Of a DNA stretch of 64,000 nt, positions 56,722 to 64,000 are shown piece after piece (within the stretch, counting starts at the first letter, position 1; each line of letters opens with the position of its first letter). The position numbers and the translations under genes were made by a program. Source of the stretch: Hydrogenophaga sp. (GTDB taxonomy: Bacteria > Pseudomonadota > Gammaproteobacteria > Burkholderiales > Burkholderiaceae_C); NCBI RefSeq assembly GCF_026125825.1, contig NZ_JAHCKK010000003.1, positions 90,215-154,214 on the forward strand, read 5' to 3'. Under the pieces are notes generated by a model. The model ran no database searches. It saw nothing but the letters and a program-made list of their open reading frames with translations, and was not told the origin of the DNA.

Positions 56722-56790
56722 GCCCTGTCACTTTTTGGCATTGGCCCTCTTCTTCGTGGGTCGCCGCAGCCCCGGGGCTACACTGCCCGG

Positions 56791-57219
56791 ATGCTCTGGG
56801 TCAAGTCCTTCCACATCGTCTTCGTGGCCAGCTGGTTCGCCGGCTTGTTCTACCTGCCGCGCATCTTCGTGAACCTGGCCATGGTGCCGCCCGAGAGCGC
56901 CGCCGAGCGTGAGCGCCTGCTTCTGATGGCGCAAAAGCTGATGCGCTTCACCACCTTCCTGGCGGTGCCGGCCCTGGGCCTTGGGCTTTGGCTGTGGCTG
57001 GGCTATGGCATCGGCCGGGGAGCGGGCAATGGCTGGATGCACGCCAAGCTGGCCGCAGTCGTTCTCATCCTTGGCTATCACCACGCCTGTGCGCGGATGC
57101 TGCGCCGGTTTGTGCAAGGCCGTGAGCGCCGCCACCACGTCTGGTACCGCTGGTTCAACGAAGTGCCTGTCATTCTGCTGGTGGCCGTGGTGGTGCTGGT
57201 GGTCGTCAAGCCTTTCTGA
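56791..57219 (+). CDS. hemJ: HemJ-type protoporphyrinogen IX oxidase (CopD/UPF0093 family)
   Basis: A 142-residue membrane protein with four hydrophobic helices. LWVKSFHIVFVASWFAGLFYLPRIFV at its start contains the conserved histidine (residue 8) and the family block WFAGLFYLPR; a lysine in HAKLAAV and RWFNEVPV near the end are also typical. HemJ oxidises protoporphyrinogen IX in the inner membrane. hemB lies 1.6 kb away on the other strand. Confidence 0.88.
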   Translation: MLWVKSFHIVFVASWFAGLFYLPRIFVNLAMVPPESAAERERLLLMAQKLMRFTTFLAVPALGLGLWLWLGYGIGRGAGNGWMHAKLAAVVLILGYHHACARMLRRFVQGRERRHHVWYRWFNEVPVILLVAVVVLVVVKPF

Positions 57220-57223
57220 CGCC

Positions 57224-58345
57224 TTGAAAACCCGCTCTTCCGCCTGGCCGTTGGCGCTGCTGTTTGCCGCCATGGTGGTGTACGCCAGTCTGTACCCTTT
57301 CACCGGCTGGCGCGTGCAAGGGGTCTCTCCTTTGGCGTTTCTGTGGGCGCCGCTGCCCCAGTATTGGACCGGTTTCGATGTCGCGTCCAACCTGCTGGGC
57401 TATGCGCCTCTGGGCTTTCTGTTGAGCCTGGCCATGCTGCGATCGGACTGGGGGCGATGGTCCTCGTGGCTGGCGTTTGGGGTGCCCACCTTGTTGTCGC
57501 TCGGGGTGGAGACGCTGCAGAACTATCTGCCCATGCGGGTGCCGTCAAACGTTGACTTCGTTCTCAACAGCGCCGGCGCCGCCTTCGGCGCGGTGTGCGC
57601 CTGGGCGTTGGAGCGCATGGGGATGTTGCGCCACTGGAGCCAGTTTCGCGCCAACTGGTTTGAACCCTCCGCCCACGGCAGCCTCGTGCTGCTGGCGCTC
57701 TGGCCTTTTGCGCTTCTCTACCCGCTCTCGGTTCCATTTGGTCTGGGCCAGGTCTGGGACCGGCTGGAGGCCGGCCTGGTGCTGCTGCTGGAGGAAACCC
57801 CTTTCCTGACCTGGGTGCCTGTGCGCCTCGAGGTGCCCGACCCCCTCAGCCCGTTGGCCGAAGCGTTCTGCATCGCCCTGTGTCTGCTGTCGCCCCTGCT
57901 CATGGGCTTTGCCGAAATGCGTTCGCTGCTGCGCCGCGCCTTGTTCCTGCTGATGCTTTTCCTGGCCGCGGCCTGCGCGGCCGGCCTGTCCGCCGCGCTC
58001 ACTTACGGGCCGTCCCATGCATGGGCGTGGGTCAGCCCGCAAGCCACCATGGGCCTGGTCATGGCAGTGCTGCTGGGCCTGGCGATGCTGGGGCTCCCGC
58101 GTCGGCTGTGCAATGTGGTGATGCTTCTGACGCTGGCGGTGTCGCTGACGCTCCTTAACCTCGCGCCCGACAGTCCCTATTTCGCGCAATCGCTGGAAGT
58201 CTGGGAGCAGGGGCGCTTTATCCGCTTTCACGGCATTTCGCAATGGCTGGGCTGGTTGTGGCCCTTTGCGGCGTTGATCTTCGGTCTGCGGGCGGTGGCG
58301 CGCGCACCGACGGTTCTGGAGCTGCCCACTAAAATTCCGCCATGA
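57224..58345 (+). CDS. VanZ-like integral membrane protein
   Basis: A 373-residue protein with about ten hydrophobic segments. The N-terminal third matches VanZ-like proteins: GFDVASNLLGYAPLGFLL and SLGVETLQNYLPMRVPSNVD with conserved D, N and R residues. The C-terminal two thirds add more helices. No ATG occurs near the hemJ stop, so the TTG at 57224, four bases after it, is taken as start; an internal ATG at codon 17 would cut the first helix. Function unknown. Confidence 0.75.
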   Translation: MKTRSSAWPLALLFAAMVVYASLYPFTGWRVQGVSPLAFLWAPLPQYWTGFDVASNLLGYAPLGFLLSLAMLRSDWGRWSSWLAFGVPTLLSLGVETLQNYLPMRVPSNVDFVLNSAGAAFGAVCAWALERMGMLRHWSQFRANWFEPSAHGSLVLLALWPFALLYPLSVPFGLGQVWDRLEAGLVLLLEETPFLTWVPVRLEVPDPLSPLAEAFCIALCLLSPLLMGFAEMRSLLRRALFLLMLFLAAACAAGLSAALTYGPSHAWAWVSPQATMGLVMAVLLGLAMLGLPRRLCNVVMLLTLAVSLTLLNLAPDSPYFAQSLEVWEQGRFIRFHGISQWLGWLWPFAALIFGLRAVARAPTVLELPTKIPP

Positions 58346-58680
58346 CCGAAAACAAGTCCTATTACGAGCGGCACATCTTTTTCTGCCTCAATCAGCGGGA
58401 AGGTGGCGAAGCATCGTGCGCCCAGCACCGGGCGCAGGCGGCATTCGATCGGTGCAAGTCCCAGGCCAAGGCGCTGGGTCTTTCCGGAGTGGGCAAAGTG
58501 CGCGTCAACAAGGCGGGCTGCCTGGACCGCTGTGCGGGTGGTCCGATCGCCGTCGTGTACCCCGAAGCGGTCTGGTACAGCTATGTCGATGAGCACGATA
58601 TCGATGAGATCGTTCAGTCACATCTGCGCGACGGTGTGGTGGTGCAGCGACTGCTGACGCCGCCGGATGTGGGGCGCTGA
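58342..58680 (+). CDS. 2Fe-2S ferredoxin, thioredoxin-like fold
   Basis: A 112-residue protein beginning MTENKSYYERHIFFCLNQ. Four cysteines suitable for a [2Fe-2S] cluster are present: one in FFCLNQ, one in EASCAQHR and two in AGCLDRCAGGP. This is the Shethna/Clostridium-type thioredoxin-like ferredoxin. Overlaps the VanZ-like gene by four bases. Its redox partner is unknown. Confidence 0.88.
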   Translation: MTENKSYYERHIFFCLNQREGGEASCAQHRAQAAFDRCKSQAKALGLSGVGKVRVNKAGCLDRCAGGPIAVVYPEAVWYSYVDEHDIDEIVQSHLRDGVVVQRLLTPPDVGR

Positions 58681-58686
58681 AGCCCG

Positions 58687-59310
58687 ATGAATGCACAAAC
58701 CGAGTTCCTTTCGATCGCCGGACCTGCCGGCCGGTTGGAGCTGGCCATCGACCGACCCGTGGCCGAAGCGCAGGGCGTGGCCGTGATTGCCCACCCCCAT
58801 CCGTTGCATGGTGGGACCTTGACCAACAAGGTGGTGCAGACGCTGGCACGGGCCTGTGTGCAGAGCGGCTGGACCGCCGTGCGCTTCAACTTTCGCGGCG
58901 TCGGTCAGAGCGAGGGTGCTTACGACGAAGGGCGTGGTGAGCTTGACGATCTTCTGGCGGTGATCGAGACCCAGGCGCCAGGCGGGCCACTGTGCCTTGC
59001 CGGCTTTTCGTTCGGCTCCTTTGTGACCAGCCATGCCGCCGCGAGGCTGCATGGCGCGCGCGACATTCGGCATCTGGTGCTCATCGGCACGGCGGCCAGC
59101 CGTTTCGAGGTGGCGCCCGTGGCGACGGAACTTCACGAGCGCACGCTGGTCGTTCATGGCGAGCAGGACGACACGGTGCCCTTGTCGTCAGTCATGGACT
59201 GGGCGCGTCCCCAGTCGCTGCCGGTGCTGGTGGTGCCCGGTGGCGGCCATTTCTTCCACGGCCAGCTCCCGCTTTTGCGGACGCTGGTGCTGCGTCACCT
59301 GCGTGCCTGA
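58687..59310 (+). CDS. alpha/beta hydrolase
   Basis: A 207-residue hydrolase with the nucleophile serine in AGFSFGSFV near residue 104, aspartate in HGEQDDTVP near 161 and histidine in GGGHFFHG near 188. HPHPLHGGTLTNK near residue 37 provides the oxyanion region and is typical of the YfbB-unrelated 'HPHPL' hydrolase group. It follows the ferredoxin by six bases. Substrate unknown. Confidence 0.87.
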   Translation: MNAQTEFLSIAGPAGRLELAIDRPVAEAQGVAVIAHPHPLHGGTLTNKVVQTLARACVQSGWTAVRFNFRGVGQSEGAYDEGRGELDDLLAVIETQAPGGPLCLAGFSFGSFVTSHAAARLHGARDIRHLVLIGTAASRFEVAPVATELHERTLVVHGEQDDTVPLSSVMDWARPQSLPVLVVPGGGHFFHGQLPLLRTLVLRHLRA

Positions 59311-59352
59311 CGGCTCGCAGGTTCTCTTGTATTCCCTTTGAAGGACCGGATT

Positions 59353-60531
59353 TTGTTGCGTCGTCTCTTTTCCCGTTTTCTGCTGTGTCTGTCGCTTGGT
59401 GTGATGGGGCCCGCGCTGGCGCAGATGCCAGCCCCGCCGGAGGTGGCCGCGCGCGCCTACCTCCTCCTGGATGCCACCTCGGGCCAGGTGCTTGCGTCCA
59501 AGGACCCGGATCAGGCCGTTGAGCCCGCTTCGCTCACCAAGCTCATGACCGCTTATCTGGTCTTTGACGCGCTCAAAGCCGGCAAGATCAGCCTCACCCA
59601 GACCTTTGGCGTGAGCGAGCGCGCCTGGAAAATGCCTGGTTCACGCATGTTCATCGACCCCAAGATGCAGGTCCCGGTGGAGGATCTGATCAAGGGCATG
59701 ATCGTGCAGTCGGGCAACGATGCCACGGTGGCGCTGGCCGAGGGCGTGGCCGGCTCGGTCGAGCGCTTCGTGCAGCTCATGAACGAACAGGCCAAGGTGC
59801 TGGGCATGGCCTCCACCAGCTACCGCAATGTGGAAGGTCTCACCGAGGCTGGGCACACCACCACCGCGCGCGACCTGGCCACGCTGGCCACCCGCCTGAT
59901 GGCCGACTTCCCCCAGTACGTGCCGTACTACGCCATCCAGCGCTACCGCTACCCGGGCACGCCCGCCGCCAACGACACCAACCGAAACTTGCTGCTGTTC
60001 CGCGACCCAAGTGTGGACGGTCTGAAGACCGGCCACACCAGCGCAGCCGGCTATTGCCTGGTCGCCACGGCGCGCCGGCAGGTGCCTGGCCTGGGTGAAG
60101 GCGCCCAAGGTCAGCGGCGCCTGATCAGCGTGTTGCTCGGCGCGACCAGTGAAAACGCCCGCGCAGCCGAAAGCCAGAAGCTGCTCAACTGGGGCTATAC
60201 CGCTTTTGACGCCGTGCGCCTGATCCCTGTCGGCCAGCCCGTGGCGACACCGCGAATCTGGAAGGGCAAGGCCGATCAGGTCCGCCTGGGCCGGGCCGAA
60301 GGCGTGGTGGTGTCGGTGCCCGCTGGCGAGGGTGCCAAGCTCAAGTCCGAGGTGGTCCGCCCCGATCCGCTGGTGGCGCCCCTGTTGAAGGGGCAGTCGG
60401 TCGGCACCCTTCGTGTGACCACTGCCAGCGGCGCTGCGGTGGCCGAAATCCCGTTGACCGTGTTGGAGACGGTCGAGGAAAGCGGCATTTTCGGCCGCGC
60501 CTGGGACGCGATCCGTCTCTGGATCCAGTGA
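59353..60531 (+). CDS. dacC: D-alanyl-D-alanine carboxypeptidase (PBP5/6 family)
   Basis: A 392-residue penicillin-binding protein trimming the terminal D-Ala of peptidoglycan peptides in the periplasm. A signal peptide (about 1-24, ending ALA) precedes the catalytic domain with SLTKLM (Ser-x-x-Lys), QSGNDATVAL (SxN) and DGLKTGHTS (KTG). A beta-rich C-terminal domain and a terminal amphipathic helix anchor it to the membrane. I prefer the TTG at 59353 because AAGGAC lies seven bases upstream; TTGs at 59338 and 59356 are alternatives. Confidence 0.93.
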   Translation: MLRRLFSRFLLCLSLGVMGPALAQMPAPPEVAARAYLLLDATSGQVLASKDPDQAVEPASLTKLMTAYLVFDALKAGKISLTQTFGVSERAWKMPGSRMFIDPKMQVPVEDLIKGMIVQSGNDATVALAEGVAGSVERFVQLMNEQAKVLGMASTSYRNVEGLTEAGHTTTARDLATLATRLMADFPQYVPYYAIQRYRYPGTPAANDTNRNLLLFRDPSVDGLKTGHTSAAGYCLVATARRQVPGLGEGAQGQRRLISVLLGATSENARAAESQKLLNWGYTAFDAVRLIPVGQPVATPRIWKGKADQVRLGRAEGVVVSVPAGEGAKLKSEVVRPDPLVAPLLKGQSVGTLRVTTASGAAVAEIPLTVLETVEESGIFGRAWDAIRLWIQ

Positions 60532-60558
60532 GGCCGCCCGCCCCGTGAGGGCCCGGCA

Positions 60559-60587
60559 TTGTCAGGAAATTGACCGCGTGCTACAGT
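60559..60587 (+). promoter_or_regulatory. str operon promoter
   Basis: TTGTCA at 60559-60564 and TACAGT at 60582-60587 are spaced by 17 bases, a strong sigma-70-type promoter. Transcription would start near 60594, leaving a leader of about 60 bases before rpsL. Confidence 0.75.
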
Positions 60588-60593
60588 AGAGGG

Positions 60594-60655
60594 CTTTTCG
60601 GAATCTTCCGAGGAGTTTTCGTTTTCGCTTTTTTCAAACGTTTAGGGACGTTTTA
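60594..60655 (+). promoter_or_regulatory. structured rpsL leader
   Basis: Two hairpins are visible: TCGGA-ATCT-TCCGA at 60598-60611, and AAACGT-TTAGGG-ACGTTT at 60636-60653. The second holds the likely ribosome-binding site AGGGA in its loop and 3' arm, seven bases before the rpsL ATG. This could modulate translation; effect inferred. Confidence 0.45.
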
Positions 60656-61033
60656 ATGCCAACCATCAATCAACTCGTGCGCCACGGCCGGGAGGTCGAA
60701 AAGACCAAATCCAAGAGCCCGGCCATGGAAAACTCTCCGCAGCGTCGCGGTGTGTGCACCCGTGTGTACACCACGACCCCCAAGAAGCCCAACTCCGCTC
60801 TGCGCAAGGTTGCCAAGGTGCGCCTGACCAACGGTTTTGAGGTCATCTCCTACATCGGTGGTGAAGGTCACAACCTCCAGGAGCACAGCGTCGTGCTGGT
60901 CCGCGGTGGTCGTGTCAAGGACTTGCCCGGTGTGCGTTACCACATCGTGCGCGGTTCGCTCGATTTGCAAGGCGTGAAAGATCGCAAGCAGTCGCGCTCC
61001 AAGTACGGTGCCAAGCGCCCCAAGAAGGCCTGA
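60656..61033 (+). CDS. rpsL: 30S ribosomal protein S12
   Basis: A 125-residue S12, near-universal in sequence: [13 protein letters not shown] at the start, the loop [16 protein letters not shown] and [16 protein letters not shown]12 sits at the decoding centre of the small subunit. The lysine residues linked to streptomycin sensitivity are wild type (PKKPNS and GRVKDLPG). First gene of the str operon. Confidence 0.99.
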   Translation: MPTINQLVRHGREVEKTKSKSPAMENSPQRRGVCTRVYTTTPKKPNSALRKVAKVRLTNGFEVISYIGGEGHNLQEHSVVLVRGGRVKDLPGVRYHIVRGSLDLQGVKDRKQSRSKYGAKRPKKA

Positions 61034-61190
61034 TCGTTTGAATTTTCCGGTGTTTGTTCCGCCTGGCAGGTGGTTCAAGCGCAGTGGCCCACAACACGGA
61101 ATGGTCCGTGCGGGTCGAGTAAGTGAGAGTTTTTGCATGGCTCTCGCGGCCCCTGAATAGGTGCCAACTGAAGCAATATGAGGTGAAAAA
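61034..61190 (+). promoter_or_regulatory. rpsL-rpsG intercistronic region with hairpins
   Basis: 157 bases without a gene. A perfect hairpin CACGGA-ATGG-TCCGTG lies at 61095-61110, and GAGAG (61125-61129) can pair with CTCTC (61141-61145). In E. coli S7 represses its own translation by binding the matching intercistronic RNA; the same role here is inference. A ribosome-binding site GAGGTGA precedes the rpsG ATG. Confidence 0.45.
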
Positions 61191-61661
61191 ATGCCACGTC
61201 GTCGCGAAGTCCCTAAACGTGAAATCCTGCCGGATCCCAAGTTCGGCAATGTCGAGCTTTCCAAGTTCATGAACGTGATCATGGAAGGTGGCAAGAAAGC
61301 TGTTGCCGAGCGCATCATCTACGGTGCGCTGGAGCAGATCGAGAAGAAGAGCGGCAAAGACCCGGTCGAAATCTTCTCGGTCGCCATCAACAACGTCAAG
61401 CCCATGGTGGAAGTGAAGTCCCGCCGCGTGGGTGGTGCCAACTACCAGGTGCCGGTTGAAGTCCGGCCCGTGCGTCGTCTGGCCCTGTCCATGCGCTGGA
61501 TCAAAGAGGCTGCCCGCAAGCGCAGCGAGAAGTCCATGGCCCTTCGCCTGGCCAACGAGTTGATCGAGGCCACCGAAGGCCGTGGCGGCGCCATGAAGCG
61601 GCGCGATGAAGTGCACCGCATGGCCGAAGCCAACAAGGCTTTCAGTCACTTCCGCTTCTGA
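61191..61661 (+). CDS. rpsG: 30S ribosomal protein S7
   Basis: A 156-residue S7 starting [16 protein letters not shown], with [34 protein letters not shown] and the terminal [11 protein letters not shown]. It nucleates assembly of the 30S head by binding the 3' domain of 16S rRNA. GAGGTGA lies seven bases before the ATG. Confidence 0.99.
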   Translation: MPRRREVPKREILPDPKFGNVELSKFMNVIMEGGKKAVAERIIYGALEQIEKKSGKDPVEIFSVAINNVKPMVEVKSRRVGGANYQVPVEVRPVRRLALSMRWIKEAARKRSEKSMALRLANELIEATEGRGGAMKRRDEVHRMAEANKAFSHFRF

Positions 61662-61696
61662 TCCGGGCTACCGCCCAGTAGAGCATCCAGAACCGA

Positions 61697-61730
61697 GAGC
61701 CCGCATTCCCTAAATCAGGGGAGCGGGCTC
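61697..61730 (+). other. long hairpin between rpsG and fusA
   Basis: GAGCCCGC at 61697-61704 pairs perfectly with GCGGGCTC at 61723-61730; inside, CCC and GGG pair as well. A short T-run (61737-61740) follows nine bases later. This could be a partial terminator, a processing site or a stabilising element that sets the ratio of S7 to EF-G. Confidence 0.55.
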
Positions 61731-61752
61731 GTCCCCTTTTCGGAGTATTTCC

Positions 61753-63855
61753 ATGTCCCGCACCACGCCCCTTGAGCGTTATCGCAACATCGGTATTTCC
61801 GCGCACATTGATGCCGGCAAGACCACCACCACCGAACGCATCCTGTTCTACACCGGTGTGAACCACAAGATCGGCGAAGTTCACGATGGCGCTGCCACCA
61901 TGGACTGGATGGAGCAGGAGCAAGAGCGTGGCATCACGATCACCTCAGCTGCCACCACCTGCTTCTGGAAGGGCATGGACCTGTCCTACCCCGAGCACCG
62001 CTTCAACATCATCGATACCCCCGGCCACGTGGACTTCACCATCGAGGTGGAGCGTTCGATGCGCGTGCTTGACGGCGCCTGCATGGTGTATTGCGCCGTG
62101 GGTGGCGTGCAGCCGCAGTCCGAGACCGTCTGGCGTCAGGCCAACAAGTACAAGGTGCCGCGCCTGGCGTTCGTCAACAAGATGGACCGCACTGGCGCCA
62201 ACTTCTTCAAGGTGTACGACCAGATGAGGTTGCGCCTGAAGGCCAACCCGGTGCCGATCGTGATCCCGATTGGCGCTGAAGACAACTTCAAGGGCGTGGT
62301 CGACCTCATCAAGATGAAGGCGATCATCTGGGACGAAGCTTCCCAGGGCATGAAGTTCGAGTTCCAGGACATCCCGGCCGAGCTGCAAGCTCAAGCCGAA
62401 GAATGGCGCGAGAAGATGATCGAGGCTGCCGCTGAATCCAGCGAAGAGCTGATGAACAAGTACCTTGAGGAAGGCAACCTGACGGAAGCCGAAATCAAGC
62501 AAGGCATCCGTGCGCGCACGCTGGCCACCGAGATCCAGCCGATGCTGTGCGGCACCGCCTTCAAGAACAAGGGCGTGCAGCGCATGCTCGACGCGGTGAT
62601 CGACTTCCTGCCCTCGCCGGTGGACATTCCTCCCGTGGGCGGCACCGACGACAACGAGGAGCCCACCTCGCGCAAGGCGTCCGACGACGAGAAGCTGTCC
62701 GCCCTGGCGTTCAAGCTGATGACCGACCCCTATGTGGGCCAGCTCACGTTCGTGCGTGTGTATTCCGGCGTGCTCAAGAAGGGCGACTCGGTCTACAACC
62801 CGGTCAAGGGCAAGAAGGAGCGCATCGGCCGCATCGTGCAGATGCACGCCAACAACCGGCTGGAAGTGGAAGAAATCCGCGCAGGCGACATCGCTGCCTG
62901 CGTGGGCCTCAAGGATGTGACCACCGGCGAGACGCTGTGCGATCCGGATGCCATCATCATGCTCGAGCGCATGGTCTTCCCCGAGCCTGTGATTGCTCAG
63001 GCCGTGGAACCCAAGACCAAGGCCGACCAGGAAAAGATGGGCATTGCATTGCAACGCCTGGCCTCTGAAGATCCTTCGTTCCGCGTCAAGACCGACGAAG
63101 AGTCCGGCCAGACCATCATCTCCGGCATGGGCGAGCTGCACCTGGAAATCATCGTCGACCGCATGAAGCGCGAATTCGGCGTTGAAGCCAACGTCGGCAA
63201 GCCCCAGGTGGCCTACCGCGAAACCATCCGCAAGAGCGTGGACGAAGCCGAAGGCAAGTTTGTGCGCCAGTCGGGCGGTAAGGGCCAGTATGGCCACGTG
63301 GTGTTCAAGATCGAACCCAACGAAGCCGGCAAGGGCTTCGAGTTCGTTGACGCCATCAAGGGCGGCGTGGTGCCGCGCGAGTACATCCCGGCCGTGGAGA
63401 AGGGCGTGATCGAAGCCCTCAACGCCGGCGTGCTGGCAGGCTTCCCTGTCGTGGACGTCAAGGTCACGCTGCACTTCGGTTCGTACCACGACGTGGACTC
63501 GTCCGAAATGGCGTTCAAGATGGCCGCCATCTTCGGCTTCAAGGAAGGTTGCAAGAAGGCCAGCCCGGTCATTCTGGAACCCATGATGGCCGTGGAAGTG
63601 GAAACGCCTGAAGACTACGCCGGCAACGTGATGGGCGACCTGTCCAGCCGTCGCGGCATGGTGCAGGGCATGGAAGACATGGTGGGTGGCGGCAAGGCCA
63701 TCAAGGCCGAAGTGCCCCTGTCTGAAATGTTCGGCTACTCGACCACGTTGCGCTCGATGTCGCAAGGCCGTGCCACGTACACGATGGAGTTCAAGCACTA
63801 CTCCGAAGCGCCGCGCAACGTGTCCGAAGCCATCGTGGCTGCACGCGCGAAATAA
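61753..63855 (+). CDS. fusA: translation elongation factor G
   Basis: A 700-residue GTPase catalysing ribosomal translocation. G1 [13 protein letters not shown]2/G3 region ERGITITSA and DTPGHVDFT, and G4 NKMD are present, followed by the domain IV block [13 protein letters not shown]. Full length and typical. GGAG precedes the ATG. As expected in the str operon it follows rpsG; a tuf gene would normally come next, beyond the window. Confidence 0.99.
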   Translation: MSRTTPLERYRNIGISAHIDAGKTTTTERILFYTGVNHKIGEVHDGAATMDWMEQEQERGITITSAATTCFWKGMDLSYPEHRFNIIDTPGHVDFTIEVERSMRVLDGACMVYCAVGGVQPQSETVWRQANKYKVPRLAFVNKMDRTGANFFKVYDQMRLRLKANPVPIVIPIGAEDNFKGVVDLIKMKAIIWDEASQGMKFEFQDIPAELQAQAEEWREKMIEAAAESSEELMNKYLEEGNLTEAEIKQGIRARTLATEIQPMLCGTAFKNKGVQRMLDAVIDFLPSPVDIPPVGGTDDNEEPTSRKASDDEKLSALAFKLMTDPYVGQLTFVRVYSGVLKKGDSVYNPVKGKKERIGRIVQMHANNRLEVEEIRAGDIAACVGLKDVTTGETLCDPDAIIMLERMVFPEPVIAQAVEPKTKADQEKMGIALQRLASEDPSFRVKTDEESGQTIISGMGELHLEIIVDRMKREFGVEANVGKPQVAYRETIRKSVDEAEGKFVRQSGGKGQYGHVVFKIEPNEAGKGFEFVDAIKGGVVPREYIPAVEKGVIEALNAGVLAGFPVVDVKVTLHFGSYHDVDSSEMAFKMAAIFGFKEGCKKASPVILEPMMAVEVETPEDYAGNVMGDLSSRRGMVQGMEDMVGGGKAIKAEVPLSEMFGYSTTLRSMSQGRATYTMEFKHYSEAPRNVSEAIVAARAK

Positions 63856-64000
63856 TGATTCTGGAGGCGGGTCGCCCTGGTGGCCTGTCTCCAAAGGATC
63901 CAAGCCGGTCTGCGACCATGCGCCGCCCTGTTCCCGTGCGGGGCGATCCAGCAGTGTGGTGCAGACCTTAAACCGTGACACGGGTTTGTTCTTTAGGAAT
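63856..64000 (+). promoter_or_regulatory. structured region downstream of fusA
   Basis: No gene. A 10-bp stem with G-U pairs joins 63863-63872 to 63883-63892. A second structure is closed by GGTCTGC (63907-63913) and GCAGACC (63961-63967), enclosing CGCCC/GGGCG. TTTAGGAAT at the very end looks like the ribosome-binding site of the next gene, probably tuf. It may be a leader, processing or attenuation region. Confidence 0.4.

Noticed and set aside
61945-63981. 678-residue minus-strand open frame opposite fusA
   Set aside because: Antisense to EF-G; composition typical of shadow frames.

Overview
The window looks like a chromosomal stretch of a GC-rich betaproteobacterium, most likely Burkholderiales and probably Comamonadaceae (Hydrogenophaga- or Acidovorax-like). 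The reasons are base composition, the str-operon order rpsL-rpsG-fusA, the ilvE / small zinc-finger / radA neighbourhood, the Mg-type HemB and the hpa catabolic operon. This placement is inferred from gene content, not from a marker-gene comparison. I saw no tRNA, rRNA, insertion sequence, CRISPR array or plasmid functions.

Layout. 1-4277: end of an AmpG-like permease, an acyl-CoA ligase, and a two-component pair. 4278-4596: a non-coding stretch ending in a strong, probably bidirectional terminator. 4597-26699 (minus strand): a nearly gap-free run of 21 genes forming a Wzx/Wzy-type O-antigen (or related polysaccharide) locus. It contains rfbBDAC (dTDP-L-rhamnose), gmd-fcl (GDP-L-fucose), a wbpB/D/E set (diacetamido-uronate), an asparagine-synthase-like amidase, flippase, polymerase, three glycosyltransferases, a methyltransferase, an O-acetyltransferase, and a 4,6-dehydratase / 4-reductase / phosphoglycosyltransferase trio that probably starts the repeat unit with QuiNAc. 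26802-30990: housekeeping genes (zinc-finger protein, ilvE, membrane protein, radA) and a divergent J-domain-like protein.

30985-38388 (minus): a second sugar cluster with sugar-nucleotide 4-aminotransferase, sugar N-formyltransferase, two methyltransferases, GtrA flippase, ArnC/GtrB-like undecaprenyl-phosphate glycosyltransferase, WbqC protein and a large GT-C-like membrane protein. Together these resemble the Arn (lipid A aminoarabinose) and Gtr (O-antigen glucosylation) systems, but with a formylated 4-amino-4,6-dideoxyhexose as the likely cargo. It would use the dTDP-4-keto-6-deoxyglucose made by RfbA/RfbB of the first cluster. I consider this the most interesting system in the window.

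38579-48027: nitronate monooxygenase, then a divergent homoprotocatechuate meta-cleavage operon hpaR-G1-G2-E-D-F-H-I extended by a class II aldolase and a ketopantoate-reductase homologue. The hpaR start lies 2 bases after a perfect 16-bp palindrome, suggesting a leaderless, autorepressed message. 48064-52975: MarC, MaoC hydratase, SDR, then a plus-strand set (DsbA-like isomerase, dienelactone hydrolase, exported amidohydrolase, GST). 53021-60531: CorA, HemB, a degenerate histidine-kinase/receiver protein followed by a well-formed candidate small RNA gene, HemJ, VanZ-like protein, 2Fe-2S ferredoxin-like protein, alpha/beta hydrolase and a D,D-carboxypeptidase. 60559-64000: str operon promoter, rpsL, rpsG, fusA and several conspicuous RNA hairpins between them.
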